A stretch of 64,000 nucleotides of DNA from Metabacillus litoralis (GCF_003667825.1 NZ_CP033043.1:993001-1057000); one strand, 5' to 3'; shown: positions 46,585-56,696, counted from the stretch's first letter. Notes: generated from the sequence alone by a model not told the origin. Translations and numbers: made by a program.

Positions 46585-48144
46585 ATGTATCTAACAATTG
46601 GAAGGCTTTTTGAACAAACTGTTTCAAAGTATCCTAACAAAGAAGCAATTGTGGATTGCTCTCGAAATATTCGTTTTACATTTGGACAGTGGAATGAAGA
46701 AGTAAATAAACTTGCTAATGCTCTGTTATCTTTGGGTGTAAGAAAAGGAGATCGAATTTCTACTTATTTGTTTAACAGTTATGAATTAGGTACAGTTTTT
46801 TTTGCTGCTGCAAAAATTGGTGCCATTATTAATCCAATTAATTTTAGATTAAAAGCAGAGGAGGTTTCATACATCCTTTTAGATGCTGCTCCAAAGGTTG
46901 TTTTATTCGAACAAGCTCTTGAAGAGTCCATCACGAACATTCACAAACGATTTCCCTCTATTTCTTTTATTTATATTGATGAATCTGTTCCTAGTTATGC
47001 TTCTTCTTTTCAAAACATCGTAAAAAATTCTCCATCAAATCATCCAGACATCTTTGTAGAAGAAAATGATACGTATGCCATTATGTATACCAGTGGAACG
47101 ACAGGACGCCCAAAAGGTGTTATGCATCGACATCGTGATATGATAGAACAAAGTTTAATTTGTATAAATGCATTATCCATTACCCCAAAAGATGTGGGTC
47201 TTGTTACAGCTCCAATGTTTCATTGTGCAGAGCTTCATTGCAGCTTTTTACCCCGTGTACATGCTGGTGCAACAAACGTAATTATCCATCATTTTGATCC
47301 AAAAATGGTCTTAAAAACAATTGAAGAAGAAGGGGTTACAATGCTGTTTGCAGCTCCTACTATGTGGAATATGCTTCTTCAAGAAGATATTGGGCAATAT
47401 AATTTATCGTCACTCGATGTTGGATTATATGGTGCAGCACCGATGGCACCAGCTTTAGTAAAGGCTTGTAAACAAAGTTTAGGAATTGAACTTGTTCAAG
47501 CATATGGCATGACAGAGATGGGACCAGCAATTGCGTTCTTAGATAGAGATGAACAATTAACTAAAGCTGGCTCGGCTGGTAGGGCTTGTTTCAATCATGA
47601 AATACGAATTGTAAAACCAAGTGAAGAAGGCCCATCAGATCCAGATGACATCCTTCCTGTAGGTGAGGTTGGTGAAATTATTGTAAAAGGTCCATGTATG
47701 ATGATAGGTTATTTTAATAAAGAAGAAGCAACAGAAAAAGCAATGTATAAAGGATGGTATCATTCCGGAGACCTTGGGTATTTAGATGAGGATGGTTATT
47801 TATTTGTCGCTGACCGAGTTGATGATATGATCATAAGTGGTGGAGAAAATGTATATCCCCGTGAAGTAGAGGACGCTTTATATGAACATGAGGGAATTTT
47901 GGATGTTGCCGTTTTAGGAGAGCCTGACGAGTTATGGGGAGAAAGAGTAATTGCAGTTATAGTGAAAAAGGATGAAACTGTAACAGCTGAACAACTTGAT
48001 CAATTTTTAAAAAGCTCAAATAAACTTGCTCCCTATAAACGACCAAAAAGATATGTGTTAGTTTCTGAATTACCACGGAATGCAAGTGGTAAAATTCAAA
48101 AGTTTTTATTAAGAGAATCTTTATCACAAAATAAAGTGAAGTAA
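46585..48144 (+). CDS. Acyl-CoA synthetase (long-chain fatty-acid type)
   Basis: 519-residue AMP-forming ligase activating a fatty acid to its CoA ester. Motifs in order: YTSGTTGRPKG (about 167-177), YGMTEMG, YHSGDLGYLDEDG, DRVDDMIISGGENVYPREVE and PRNASGKIQK (catalytic Lys near the C-terminus). Chain-length preference cannot be read. RBS GGAGGGGTG. The cre site upstream suggests repression on preferred sugars. Confidence 0.92.
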   Translation: MYLTIGRLFEQTVSKYPNKEAIVDCSRNIRFTFGQWNEEVNKLANALLSLGVRKGDRISTYLFNSYELGTVFFAAAKIGAIINPINFRLKAEEVSYILLDAAPKVVLFEQALEESITNIHKRFPSISFIYIDESVPSYASSFQNIVKNSPSNHPDIFVEENDTYAIMYTSGTTGRPKGVMHRHRDMIEQSLICINALSITPKDVGLVTAPMFHCAELHCSFLPRVHAGATNVIIHHFDPKMVLKTIEEEGVTMLFAAPTMWNMLLQEDIGQYNLSSLDVGLYGAAPMAPALVKACKQSLGIELVQAYGMTEMGPAIAFLDRDEQLTKAGSAGRACFNHEIRIVKPSEEGPSDPDDILPVGEVGEIIVKGPCMMIGYFNKEEATEKAMYKGWYHSGDLGYLDEDGYLFVADRVDDMIISGGENVYPREVEDALYEHEGILDVAVLGEPDELWGERVIAVIVKKDETVTAEQLDQFLKSSNKLAPYKRPKRYVLVSELPRNASGKIQKFLLRESLSQNKVK

Positions 48145-48150
48145 CTGGAG

Positions 48151-48186
48151 ATTAGGGCCTTTCTGACGGAAGGCTCTAATTTTTTA
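48151..48186 (+). terminator. Terminator after the acyl-CoA ligase gene
   Basis: ATTAGGGCCTT-TCTGACGG-AAGGCTCTAAT then TTTTTT; one G-T pair. Confidence 0.88.
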
Positions 48187-48246
48187 TAACATAATGATAG
48201 TTGAAAGAGGGAAGGTATGATTTGGATTGTGGATTAAGTATTCATA

Positions 48247-48333
48247 TTACTTTTTTTCTTGAAAGCTTTTTCCGGCTTCCTTTGAAATGCCTTTAATCAG
48301 TCCATCATTTTTTTCATTGCTGTTATTTGTCAC
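48247..48333 (-). CDS. Very short basic peptide
   Basis: 28 residues from GTG 48333 with GGGAGG 11 nt upstream (ATG 48342 gives 31). Reads TNNSNEKNDGLIKGISKEAG then KSFQEKK. Good ribosome site, lysine-rich, reminiscent of minor small acid-soluble spore proteins but not assignable. Could be chance. Confidence 0.4.
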   Translation of the reverse strand: MTNNSNEKNDGLIKGISKEAGKSFQEKK

Positions 48334-48531
48334 TTTCCACATTCCTCCCTAATTTAAAAGACTACTGTAAAGGGTGAAGATATTTGAAAAAAAGTTTATC
48401 ACTTTATCATTTCAAAATAAGTGTAAAATTCAGTGAAAATAACATAATTCAAAACCAAATGAAAAAAGATAATGAGTATGATATAGTTAGAAAGCTATTT
48501 TTGATAAGATGAAAAGAAAAGAGACGTGATC

Positions 48532-49839
48532 ATGTTGACTGAATTTTTAAAATTAGGTATTCGAAAAGAAGTGAATGATACATTAAAATCTTTAGGACTA
48601 ATGAAGCCAACACCTATTCAAGAACAAACAATACCAAAAGTAATAGAGGGAAGAGATGTGATTGCACAGGCTCAAACCGGTACAGGGAAAACACTTGCAT
48701 TTGTTCTTCCCATTTTAGAAAAAATTGATGTAAGTCAATCTGAGGTTCAAGCACTTATTTTAACTCCAACAAGAGAATTGGCACAACAAATATCAAAAGA
48801 AATAAAAAAGATGATTGAAAATTTGGAAGGTGTAAATGTTCTTGCCGTATATGGTGGACAAGATGTTGAACACCAGTTGAAAAAGCTTAGAGGAGCCCAA
48901 CATATTGTTGTAGCAACACCAGGAAGATTGCTTGATCATATTCGCCGTAAAACAATTGATTTATCAACGGTTACAATGTTAGTTTTAGATGAAGCAGATC
49001 AAATGTTACATATGGGCTTTTTGCCAGAAGTAGAAGATATTATTTATGAAACACTTTCCTCTCGACAAACGATGTTATTCTCTGCAACAATGCCTGATGA
49101 AATTCGGGCATTAGCTAAAAAATATTTAATGAATCCGGAAAATATACAAGTTAAAGCAAAAAATCTGACAGTTGATAAGATAAAACAAATTGTGATTGAA
49201 ACAACTGACAGAAGAAAGCAAGCCACCTTGTTGCATCTGTTGCAAGAGCAGCGACCTTTTTTAGCGATTATTTTTTGCCGAACAAAAATTCGAGCAAAAA
49301 AGCTGCAAGAAGCATTAATTGCTAGTGGCTATGAATCCGATGAATTACACGGCGATCTAACTCAAGCTAAGCGGGAAAAGGCGATGAAACGGTTTAGAGA
49401 GGCTAAAATTCAGTTCCTTGTCGCAACTGATGTTGCAGCAAGAGGCCTTGATGTGGAAGGTGTGACACATGTTTTTAACTATGATATTCCTCACGATGTA
49501 GAAAGCTATATTCACCGAATTGGTCGAACAGGTAGGGCAGGTGGAGTAGGTATTGCCTATACACTTGTGGCACCAAAAGACATGGATTTTTTACGAATGA
49601 TCGAAAAAGGTATTCATCAATCTATGGAAAAACAGGTTATTAGAGGGATTAGTGTCCCTGATCGAGAAGATTATGATAAAGAAAGAAAAGAACAAATAAG
49701 AAAAGAAAGTCGTCCATTTAATAGAGGGGGAAAAACGAATCCTCGAAGAAACTCCGATTCCAATCAACCAACAAAAGAACGGAATAAAAGAGGATCAAAA
49801 TCTGCTTCTAAAGATGGAAGAAGAAATAGACAAAGATAA
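48532..49839 (+). CDS. DEAD-box ATP-dependent RNA helicase
   Basis: 435 residues from ATG 48532 (GTG 48526 and TTG 48535 also possible; ribosome site weak). All helicase motifs are present: Q-motif [49 protein letters not shown] and [10 protein letters not shown]. The C-terminal 60 residues are basic and disordered ([20 protein letters not shown]), an RNA-binding tail. Acts in RNA folding, ribosome assembly or decay; closest Bacillus paralogue not assigned. Confidence 0.95.
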   Translation: MLTEFLKLGIRKEVNDTLKSLGLMKPTPIQEQTIPKVIEGRDVIAQAQTGTGKTLAFVLPILEKIDVSQSEVQALILTPTRELAQQISKEIKKMIENLEGVNVLAVYGGQDVEHQLKKLRGAQHIVVATPGRLLDHIRRKTIDLSTVTMLVLDEADQMLHMGFLPEVEDIIYETLSSRQTMLFSATMPDEIRALAKKYLMNPENIQVKAKNLTVDKIKQIVIETTDRRKQATLLHLLQEQRPFLAIIFCRTKIRAKKLQEALIASGYESDELHGDLTQAKREKAMKRFREAKIQFLVATDVAARGLDVEGVTHVFNYDIPHDVESYIHRIGRTGRAGGVGIAYTLVAPKDMDFLRMIEKGIHQSMEKQVIRGISVPDREDYDKERKEQIRKESRPFNRGGKTNPRRNSDSNQPTKERNKRGSKSASKDGRRNRQR

Positions 49840-49886
49840 AAAGAGTGGCTGTCCCTTGCCTAAGAGGTGACAGCCACTCTTTTTAT
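49838..49886. terminator. Strong bidirectional terminator
   Basis: AAAAAGAGTGGCTGTC ... GACAGCCACTCTTTTT, 16-bp arms, between the helicase and a converging small gene. Confidence 0.92.
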
Positions 49887-50008
49887 TTTTTAAGATCCTT
49901 TTTTGTTTGTTCACTTCTAATATTAATATCCTTAGAAAACTCAGTATCCTCATTTTTATTGTTAGGATATTTATTTTGACGCTCACGGTTATCATTTCGA
50001 TTTGTCAT
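49883..50008 (-). CDS. Small hydrophilic protein
   Basis: 41 residues, found on the minus strand: ATG 50008 with GAAGGGAGG 8 nt upstream, TAA at 49885-49883 overlapping the terminator. Reads MTNRNDNRERQNKYPNNKNE then DTEFSKDINIRSEQTKKDLK; highly charged, Asn/Lys-rich and likely disordered. Resembles small spore-related proteins in composition, but I do not recognise it. Confidence 0.6.
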   Translation of the reverse strand: MTNRNDNRERQNKYPNNKNEDTEFSKDINIRSEQTKKDLKK

Positions 50009-50182
50009 AGTATGTACCTCCCTTCAGAGTTAGTCAATCCTATTATGTACAATAAAATTGGCTTTTATATTAACAATAATTATTAAAAATCAAGGGCCCT
50101 TACATACTCTTTATTTAAAAGAGGATACTATATTTTAGTTACAAATTTGGCATTCTAGGTGGAATATAAGGGAGACAATAAA

Positions 50183-50692
50183 ATGGATCAGCAGCTCTTT
50201 AGATTGATTAATTCTTTAGCAGGTAAAAACCAAACAATCGATCAGGTCATGGTGTTTGCATCAACAAAGTTTAGATATTTGTTTGCTAGTGTTCTTTTGA
50301 TGATGTTAATTTTGACTCGATCAAGAAAGAAGTTAACATATCAAACTGTCATTTCATTGGTTATTAGTACCAGTTTTAAGGCGTTAATGAATAAGATCAA
50401 ATATAGGCCAAGACCTTTTGTCACACGCGATGCTAATGTATTACTTCCCTCAAAATTAGATACAACATATTTAAGTAAACATAGTATATTATCATTTGCT
50501 GTTTCCACCATGGTTTATCTGTATGATCGAGGAATCGGGAAGATCATGTTGGCTATGTCATTTCTAACTGCAATCTCACGTATCTGGGTAGGCGCCCATT
50601 ATCCACTTGATGTTGTAAGAAGCTCGATACTAGGTGCATTGATAAGTACACTTGTAAAAAAATGTACGTTCATAAGTTGGAGAGAAGGGTGA
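50183..50692 (+). CDS. PAP2-family phosphatase (BcrC-like)
   Basis: 169 residues from ATG 50183 (AAGGGAGACAAT). Membrane protein with the three acid-phosphatase motifs: KIKYRPRPF (KxxxxxxRP type), SKHSILSF in place of the usual PSGH, and SRIWVGAHYPLDV. Family members dephosphorylate undecaprenyl pyrophosphate or phosphatidic acid. The middle motif keeps its His but has Leu-Ser-Lys where Pro-Ser-Gly is common. Single gene. Confidence 0.88.
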   Translation: MDQQLFRLINSLAGKNQTIDQVMVFASTKFRYLFASVLLMMLILTRSRKKLTYQTVISLVISTSFKALMNKIKYRPRPFVTRDANVLLPSKLDTTYLSKHSILSFAVSTMVYLYDRGIGKIMLAMSFLTAISRIWVGAHYPLDVVRSSILGALISTLVKKCTFISWREG

Positions 50693-50942
50693 TGAGAGAT
50701 CACCCTATTTATATAGATGCCTCAACTTTTTGTTAATAACATTTCTAGGGTTATACCTTAATAATGTTCTTACTAGTCTTCTTAACTTAAGATCCACCAA
50801 TTTTACAGTCCTTTCCTATATAAATACAATAGAGTTTTGTCTTTTATCATGATATGTTGGGTTTTGGCAGATGCAAAAGACATATGCCCATAATCTGAAA
50901 ATTGGGAGATGGTATGTAGAGTTTTTTTATTCAAATAAAAAA

Positions 50943-50978
50943 GCAAGAGAAGATTAAGGAACATCGCTCTCTTGCCAT
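50943..50978 (-). terminator. Terminator of the UPF0316 gene
   Basis: GCAAGAGA ... TCTCTTGC stem followed by TTTTTTATTTG on the minus strand. The rest of 50693-50987 shows no gene. Confidence 0.8.
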
Positions 50979-50987
50979 CGTTATTTT

Positions 50988-51548
50988 TTATTTTTCTTCT
51001 TGAGCATGCTTCTTTTTAAAGAATGTAACAGCTCTTTTTTTCATGGATTTTGTAAGAAAACCGCCTTTAAATGAACGAATTTCATATGACATTAAAAATG
51101 CTTTAGGCTCATGTTGATCGATGATATGAAGTAATTCTTTTTCTCTCGAGCGTTTTGCTACAATGTCTAGGCGGAAACGAGCTGTATTAATTCCTTCTCC
51201 TTCAAAGACTGTAACACCAAATCCCGCTGTTCTTAATGCATTCACTAATTCCATATTTTTATCCAATATATTAGCTTGATACGTAATATATCCGATTGCC
51301 AATTTTCGTTCTAATGCTCCTCCAAGAAGCAAACCAACGCTAAATCCTACAACGTAAGCCACTATATTGTAGATATTTGATAGGTCTTGAAAAACAAAGA
51401 TTAAGCTAACAATATAAATAATTCCTTCTAATAATCCAACACCTGCAGCTGATTTCGTTTGATTTTTCACGAGTAAAATTGTTCTGATCGTTAGAACAGG
51501 AACATAAATAAGTTGTAAAACGAAAATGAGTAAAGCCTGTAAAAGCAT
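50988..51548 (-). CDS. UPF0316/DUF2179 membrane protein
   Basis: 186 residues from ATG 51548 (GAAGGG 11 nt upstream; earlier start in the frame lacks one). Three membrane helices ([51 protein letters not shown]) precede a cytoplasmic DUF2179 domain ([20 protein letters not shown] and [20 protein letters not shown]) that may bind a nucleotide. Matches B. subtilis YebE in length and order; function unknown. Confidence 0.88.
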   Translation of the reverse strand: MLLQALLIFVLQLIYVPVLTIRTILLVKNQTKSAAGVGLLEGIIYIVSLIFVFQDLSNIYNIVAYVVGFSVGLLLGGALERKLAIGYITYQANILDKNMELVNALRTAGFGVTVFEGEGINTARFRLDIVAKRSREKELLHIIDQHEPKAFLMSYEIRSFKGGFLTKSMKKRAVTFFKKKHAQEEK

Positions 51549-51860
51549 ATTTCGTATTTCCCTTCTAAAAAGTAATATCGAAAGCATAACATATTTTCAA
51601 AATAAATTTTATGGATTGTGAGCAATTTTTTAAAAATAATCTTAAGGGAATTCTAGGAAAATATATGTCTTATTATTCTACCCCGTTTAAGTTGGGCTGA
51701 AACATAAAAATAATATTATTATGTAAACTAGAGCTTGAAATTTTAAAATATTAACAACTATAAAAGTAAACAAAATTAACTATTTTTTTGAGAAGATGGA
51801 AGTTTTGAATTATACCTTTTATAATAAAGAAACAAGATATTATTTAAAGGGAGTTTTACT
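51549..51860. other. Intergenic region before ktrD
   Basis: AT-rich, divergent promoter region of the UPF0316 and potassium transporter genes. No reading frame, hairpin or riboswitch-like structure seen. Confidence 0.6.
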
Positions 51861-53210
51861 TTGATTAAACAAAGAATAAATTCTTTAAAACCATCACAAT
51901 TAATCGTTTCATTTTATGTTATGACTGTCTTTATTTCTATATGCTTATTAAGTTTACCAGTTGCGCTTAAGCCGAATGTTAGTTGGTCTTTTCTAGATGT
52001 TGTTTTTACTGCAGTAAGTGCTGTTAGCGTAACAGGACTCACAGTTGTTTCAACACCTGATACATTTAGTGTTACTGGTATTTTTATTCTTTTATTTATC
52101 CTCCAATTTGGGGGAATAGGGATTATGACATTAGGTACATTTGTTTGGCTAGTCTTAGGAAAAAAAATTGGTCTTAAAGAAAGACAATTAATTATGACTG
52201 ATCAAAACCAGTCACATTTATCAGGTTTAGTGAAACTGATGAGGCAGATATTGGTTATTATTTTAATTATAGAGGCCATTGGTACTATTATTTTAGGAAC
52301 CTATTTCCTCTCATATTTCCCTACTTGGCAAGAAGCTTATCTACAAGGGTTATTTGCATCAGTAAGCGCTACGACTAATGCAGGATTTGATATAACGGGA
52401 GAATCACTTATTCCATTTGCTCATGATTATTTTGTTCAAATTATTAACATTATCCTTTTAACACTAGGGGCAATTGGATTTCCGGTGTTAATTGAGTGCA
52501 AGGACTTTATATTACATAGAAAACAGAATAATAGGAGATTTCGCTTTACTTTATATACGAAATTAACGACAATTACGTTCTTTGCTCTCATGATACTTGG
52601 TACAATAGCTATTTTAGCACTTGAAGTAAATCATTTTTTTCAAGATAAATCATGGCATGAATCTTTCTTTTACGCATTCTTTCAATCTTCTTCAACCCGT
52701 AATGGTGGTTTGGCCACGATGGATGTTAGTGATTTCTCGGAACCTACATTGCTTATCTTATGCTTTTTAATGTTTATAGGGGCATCACCAAGCTCTGTTG
52801 GAGGAGGTGTAAGAACAACAACATTTGCGATTAATTTGTTGTTTTTATTTGCATTTGCAAGGGGATATAAAAATGTTCGCATCTTTAAACGTGAGCTACA
52901 TGAGGATGATGTAACAAAATCGTTAGTTGTTACGATTATTGCTGTTTTTCTCTGTTTTTTAGCTACGGTCATCCTAATAAGGACAGAATCTTTTTCTCTT
53001 ATTGAAATACTCTTTGAAGTATGTTCAGCATTTGGGACAACGGGTTTATCAATGGGGATTACAGCTGATCTAAGTCCAGTTGGGAAGATTGTGATCACAC
53101 TTCTCATGTTTATCGGGCGAATTGGTATTCTATCATTTATCTTTCTAATTAATAAGGGAGATATTGAAACGAATTATCATTATCCAAAGGAAAGAGTTAT
53201 TTTAGGTTAG
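51861..53210 (+). CDS. ktrD: Ktr potassium uptake channel subunit (KtrB/KtrD)
   Basis: 449-residue membrane protein of the TrkH/KtrB family, forming the potassium path driven by the cytoplasmic KtrC/KtrA ring. Four P-loop repeats show their selectivity glycines: AVSAVSVTGLTVVS, SVSATTNAGFDITG, SSSTRNGGLATMD and CSAFGTTGLSMGI. The gating loop GASPSSVGGGVRTTTF is present. No KtrC/A gene adjoins, as for ktrD in B. subtilis; length equals KtrD. TTG start with AAAGGGAG 8 nt upstream. Symbol based on length and orphan context. Confidence 0.85.
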   Translation: MIKQRINSLKPSQLIVSFYVMTVFISICLLSLPVALKPNVSWSFLDVVFTAVSAVSVTGLTVVSTPDTFSVTGIFILLFILQFGGIGIMTLGTFVWLVLGKKIGLKERQLIMTDQNQSHLSGLVKLMRQILVIILIIEAIGTIILGTYFLSYFPTWQEAYLQGLFASVSATTNAGFDITGESLIPFAHDYFVQIINIILLTLGAIGFPVLIECKDFILHRKQNNRRFRFTLYTKLTTITFFALMILGTIAILALEVNHFFQDKSWHESFFYAFFQSSSTRNGGLATMDVSDFSEPTLLILCFLMFIGASPSSVGGGVRTTTFAINLLFLFAFARGYKNVRIFKRELHEDDVTKSLVVTIIAVFLCFLATVILIRTESFSLIEILFEVCSAFGTTGLSMGITADLSPVGKIVITLLMFIGRIGILSFIFLINKGDIETNYHYPKERVILG

Positions 53211-53303
53211 ATTCACATGAATGAAAAACAAGGGGTACTGTCAATCAATCTACATTTAGAACTTGAATGGTTGGTATTTTAAAACGTTGGGTTAAAGAAG
53301 GGG

Positions 53304-54464
53304 ATGGAGAGAAGAATGAACATTTCAATCTTTAGGATGGCAAACAAATTAATTACTGGAAATGGTGCGATAGAAAAGTTAATGGATGAGGTTGTAAGAT
53401 TACAAATGAAAAATCCATTAATTGTTACAGATAAGGTGCTAGAAACAGTTGGGGTAATCACTCAAATAAAGGATATTTTAAAAAATCATCCTCATGATGT
53501 ATACACAGGTGTTCAACCTGAACCAGAAATTTCAATAGTTGAAGAGTGTAAACGAATGTTTTTGGAGGGAAAGCATGACGGAGTAATCGCCGTAGGTGGT
53601 GGAAGTGCAATAGATATCGCTAAAGCTGTTTCGGCCTATGCAAAGATTGATGATCATCTAAAAAGCATATTCGGAACCGATTTAATCCCGGAGAAGGGAT
53701 TTCCGATTATTGCTATTCCTACAACAGCAGGAACTGGATCTGAGGTAACAAATATATCTATTTTATCTGATAAAGAAGAGCAGTTAAAGAAAGGAATTGT
53801 CAGTGATTTTATTTTACCAGATGTTGCAATTGTTGCTCCGGAAATGACGATTACGATGCCAAAGTCAGTCACAGCTGCAAGTGGCATCGATGCACTTGTA
53901 CACGCAATAGAGGCGTATATTTCTGTAAACGCTTCACCGATTACTGATGCTCTAGCTATTCATGCGATCAAGTTAATTTCAACAAATCTACCGAAAGCTT
54001 ATGCAAATCCTGCTAATATACAGGCAAGGGAACAAATGGCAACAGCTAGCCTTATGGCGGGTATGGCATTTGGAAATGCAGGAGTTGGAGCAGTTCATGC
54101 CCTTGCTTACCCACTTGGAGGACGTTTCCAAATTCCGCATGGAGTAAGTAACGCGCTATTACTACCATATGTTATGGAGTGGAATAAAATAAGTTGCTTG
54201 GACCGTTTTCGAGAAATTGCAGTTGCATTTGGTGAAAATGTTCAGGACTTAACTGATCGTGAAGCAGCGGATAAGGCTGTTTTTGCAATGGATTATTTAT
54301 GTCGTGCTGTAAATATTCCAAAGGGGCTACGTTCCTTCCAAATACCAGAATCAGCGATAATTGATATGGCAGAGGACGCAAGTAAAATTGATCGCCTTCT
54401 TAAAAATAATCCAAGGGTGTTCTCAAAACAAGAAATAGAGGAAATTTACCGGTCAGCTTACTGA
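53304..54464 (+). CDS. Iron-containing alcohol dehydrogenase
   Basis: 386 residues; ATG 53304 or ATG 53316, the latter preceded by GGAGAG. NAD-binding VIAVGGGSAIDIAKAVSAYA (about 92-111), PTTAGTGSEVTN, metal ligands in AASGIDALVHAIEAY (Asp/His) and HALAYPLGGRFQIPHGVSNA (two His). Oxidises or reduces a primary alcohol, lactaldehyde or butanol type; substrate not readable. Followed 84 bp later by a thioesterase. Confidence 0.92.
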   Translation: MERRMNISIFRMANKLITGNGAIEKLMDEVVRLQMKNPLIVTDKVLETVGVITQIKDILKNHPHDVYTGVQPEPEISIVEECKRMFLEGKHDGVIAVGGGSAIDIAKAVSAYAKIDDHLKSIFGTDLIPEKGFPIIAIPTTAGTGSEVTNISILSDKEEQLKKGIVSDFILPDVAIVAPEMTITMPKSVTAASGIDALVHAIEAYISVNASPITDALAIHAIKLISTNLPKAYANPANIQAREQMATASLMAGMAFGNAGVGAVHALAYPLGGRFQIPHGVSNALLLPYVMEWNKISCLDRFREIAVAFGENVQDLTDREAADKAVFAMDYLCRAVNIPKGLRSFQIPESAIIDMAEDASKIDRLLKNNPRVFSKQEIEEIYRSAY

Positions 54465-54548
54465 GTAATCTTTGGTAGTTTTTGATTTTTTAAGGTTTAC
54501 TCGTTTAAAAGTTATGATAATAGTCACTTAGTTGGAGGTCGATTTTAA

Positions 54549-54947
54549 GTGTTCAAAACAATTATAGAGCCAAGGGTTTCTGAAACAGATGGGGTAGGTC
54601 ATATAAATAACACAACCATTCCTATATGGTTTGAAGCTGGGCGAAATCAATTATTCAAGTTATTCACTCCTGATAGCACATTTGAAAATTGGAAAATGAT
54701 TATTCTTAATATGAATGTAGACTTTGTTCACCAAATATACTTTGGTCAAAATGTTGAGGTCTATACATGGATTAAAAAAATAGGAAATAGTAGCTTAGAA
54801 TTGTATGAAGAAATACATCAAAATGGGAGAATCTGTGCAAAAGGTACAGCTGTTTATGTGAATTTTAATAAAGATAAACAAAAATCAGAGTCTATCTCAG
54901 AAGAATTAAAAAACATTCTACTTCATCATATTTATGAAGGAAATTAG
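54549..54947 (+). CDS. Acyl-CoA thioesterase (4HBT hotdog family)
   Basis: 132 residues from GTG 54549 (TTGGAGG 10 nt upstream). Single hotdog domain with the FadM/YbgC-type catalytic start SETDGVGHINNTTIPIWFEA (Asp near residue 12) and VEVYTWIKKIGNSSLELYEE. Hydrolyses an acyl-CoA thioester; chain length unknown. Lies on the same strand as the alcohol dehydrogenase and may share a transcript. Confidence 0.87.
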   Translation: MFKTIIEPRVSETDGVGHINNTTIPIWFEAGRNQLFKLFTPDSTFENWKMIILNMNVDFVHQIYFGQNVEVYTWIKKIGNSSLELYEEIHQNGRICAKGTAVYVNFNKDKQKSESISEELKNILLHHIYEGN

Positions 54948-55110
54948 CCAACCATTTGCTAATACTAGTTTCATAAAGTCTTCATGATATATCTTTTTTC
55001 ATGATTTTTAAAAAAGATAATTATAAGTATTAAATTATATTAATTATAAATAAATATTGATTTTTATTTAATAGATGTTATTATAATAAAGAAGACAATC
55101 ATTCACATAC

Positions 55111-55157
55111 TATTCTCATTTTATTCTCAAACAAACTATTCTCAAAAACTATTCTCA
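55111..55157 (+). repeat. Four TATTCTCA direct repeats
   Basis: Copies at 55111, 55122, 55137 and 55150 (spacing 11, 15, 13), all preceded by T/C-rich or AAAC sequence, before a terminator. May be a protein-binding array or simple duplication. Confidence 0.7.
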
Positions 55158-55188
55158 AAAAAAGCATCCGACGGATGCTTTTTTTGAT
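55158..55188. terminator. Terminator of the ykhA-like gene
   Basis: AAGCATCCG-ACGGATGCTT stem with A-run before and T-run after, so bidirectional. Confidence 0.88.
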
Positions 55189-55223
55189 GAGTAATTGATA
55201 TAATGCTACATGCAATACAATAT

Positions 55224-55730
55224 TTACAATGTCACAACGTTTGCAAAAGCTTCACTATGCTCTCGTCGCTCTTTACGAACATTTCTTCTTTGTTGTGCTG
55301 TATTAAACAGCATAACTTCTTCATCTGATTCTGGTATAACCTGTGGGACTTGTTCTGGCTTTCCTTTCTCATTAAGTGCAACAAAAGTTAGAAACGAAGT
55401 GGCAGCAAGTCGTCGCTCACCAGTTTTAAGATCTTCAGCAATGACTTTCACAAAAACTTCCATAGATGAGCGGCCAACTGAGGAAACATATGATTTTAAG
55501 CTGACCGAGTCACTTTGACGAATAGGGATTAGGAAGTCAACTGAGTCTGTAGAGGCAGTTACAACTTCACAACGTGAATGCATCGCTGCTGATATGGATG
55601 CCACATCGTCAATATAACTCATTAACTTTCCACCAAAAAGTGTATTATGGTTATTTGTATCTAAAGGAAAAACTCTGCTTGTTTTAATGACAAGAGATTC
55701 CTTACATGTTTTTGTAGTTAATTCAGTCAT
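55224..55730 (-). CDS. ykhA: Acyl-CoA thioesterase YkhA
   Basis: 168 residues from ATG 55730 (GGAG 8 nt upstream; the frame starts earlier without a site). Hotdog acyl-CoA hydrolase of the BFIT/YciA type: NNHNTLFGGKLMSYIDDVAS, TASTDSVDFLIPIRQSDSV, SSMEVFVKVIAEDLKTGERR and AATSFLTFVALNEKGKP, very close to B. subtilis YkhA from memory. Single gene, role in fatty-acid turnover. Confidence 0.92.
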   Translation of the reverse strand: MTELTTKTCKESLVIKTSRVFPLDTNNHNTLFGGKLMSYIDDVASISAAMHSRCEVVTASTDSVDFLIPIRQSDSVSLKSYVSSVGRSSMEVFVKVIAEDLKTGERRLAATSFLTFVALNEKGKPEQVPQVIPESDEEVMLFNTAQQRRNVRKERREHSEAFANVVTL

Positions 55731-55914
55731 ATTCATCTCTCCTGACTTTTTTGTCCTTTTCATATAACCATTATTGTTTTTTCGGATTCGAAACGTCAAT
55801 TTTGTTGTTTGGTTTTCTTACACCTTCTATTATTATGTTTTATTAGAAAGATAGCTATAACCCCTCTAACTAGTTTACATAACTTAATTATTGTGAATTC
55901 ATTCTTCTTGATTA

Positions 55915-55945
55915 TTAAAAAAACCCTGCTATTATGGCAGGGGTA
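55915..55945 (-). terminator. Terminator of the 248-residue gene
   Basis: CCCTGC-CATAATA-GCAGGG with TTTTTTTA on the minus strand. Confidence 0.88.
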
Positions 55946-55949
55946 ACTA

Positions 55950-56696
55950 TTAATGATTAAAATGCTTATCAATAAAAGTGCATATAGTTTTAATTGTTTT
56001 TTCCTTAAAAAGGTTAGGAACTGACTCATCATTAGGGCTACGATAATAGAATTCATTTTCTATTTGATTATGATGATATCCTAGAGAAATGAGGTTATTT
56101 TTAAGTTCATCTGGAAATTCAGTTAATCCAGTAATTGAGGTGAAAAGTGAAGTGGGGTAGACCTTCACATCAATGTCACCTTTTCCAGTGTATATTACTA
56201 CAAGATCATGATCGTTTTTTATCAGCCATTGACTTTTTGTATAAAGAGATATACGGGCATGTTCAAGTGAAGAAATACCTGGTAGATTGATTCCATATAC
56301 AAGGTTTACAGTCCGAACCAAATCCTCAGGCGAATAGTTTGGAATCATACTTAGATAAAGATCCATAACTTCTGCCTTCTTTAACGTCATAATGTGTCGG
56401 TCAGTTTCATAAGAACGTGCTTTTTGATCTAAAGCTTTTGTAACTCCAGTCATAATTTCTTCAGCATAGACCGAAAGCTTAGCACCTTCACCGTCATTAG
56501 AAATCTCGATTAAATTTAACCCAAATATATCTTTAATAGCTTCCCTGAACGTTGTTCCAGTTAATGTAATGTTTGGGTCGCTGAAAAAAGTATTTAATAT
56601 ATCCATCTTTGAAGGTTTGTTTATTTCACGGTCATTGAAAGTATAAGTCCTATTTCTTAATCCAAAAAAGGGTAGTATGTTTTTTCTGCGTTTCAT
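55950..56696 (-). CDS. Hypothetical protein
   Basis: 248 residues, soluble, with no signal or membrane segment. Basic start (MKRRKNILPFFGLRNRTYTF), then NTFFSDPNITLTGTTFREAI, KDIFGLNLIEISNDGEGAKL and a later strand-rich part WLIKNDHDLVVIYTGKGDID. Ends ICTFIDKHFNH. I do not recognise the family. Ribosome site is unclear directly upstream of ATG 56696. Stand-alone gene with its own terminator. Confidence 0.7.
   Translation of the reverse strand: MKRRKNILPFFGLRNRTYTFNDREINKPSKMDILNTFFSDPNITLTGTTFREAIKDIFGLNLIEISNDGEGAKLSVYAEEIMTGVTKALDQKARSYETDRHIMTLKKAEVMDLYLSMIPNYSPEDLVRTVNLVYGINLPGISSLEHARISLYTKSQWLIKNDHDLVVIYTGKGDIDVKVYPTSLFTSITGLTEFPDELKNNLISLGYHHNQIENEFYYRSPNDESVPNLFKEKTIKTICTFIDKHFNH

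Noticed and set aside
53933..53946. cre-like TGTAAACGCTTCAC
   Set aside because: Lies in the middle of the alcohol dehydrogenase coding region; probably chance.
55796..56056. 86-codon minus-strand frame
   Set aside because: Overlaps the 248-residue gene and its terminator in another frame.
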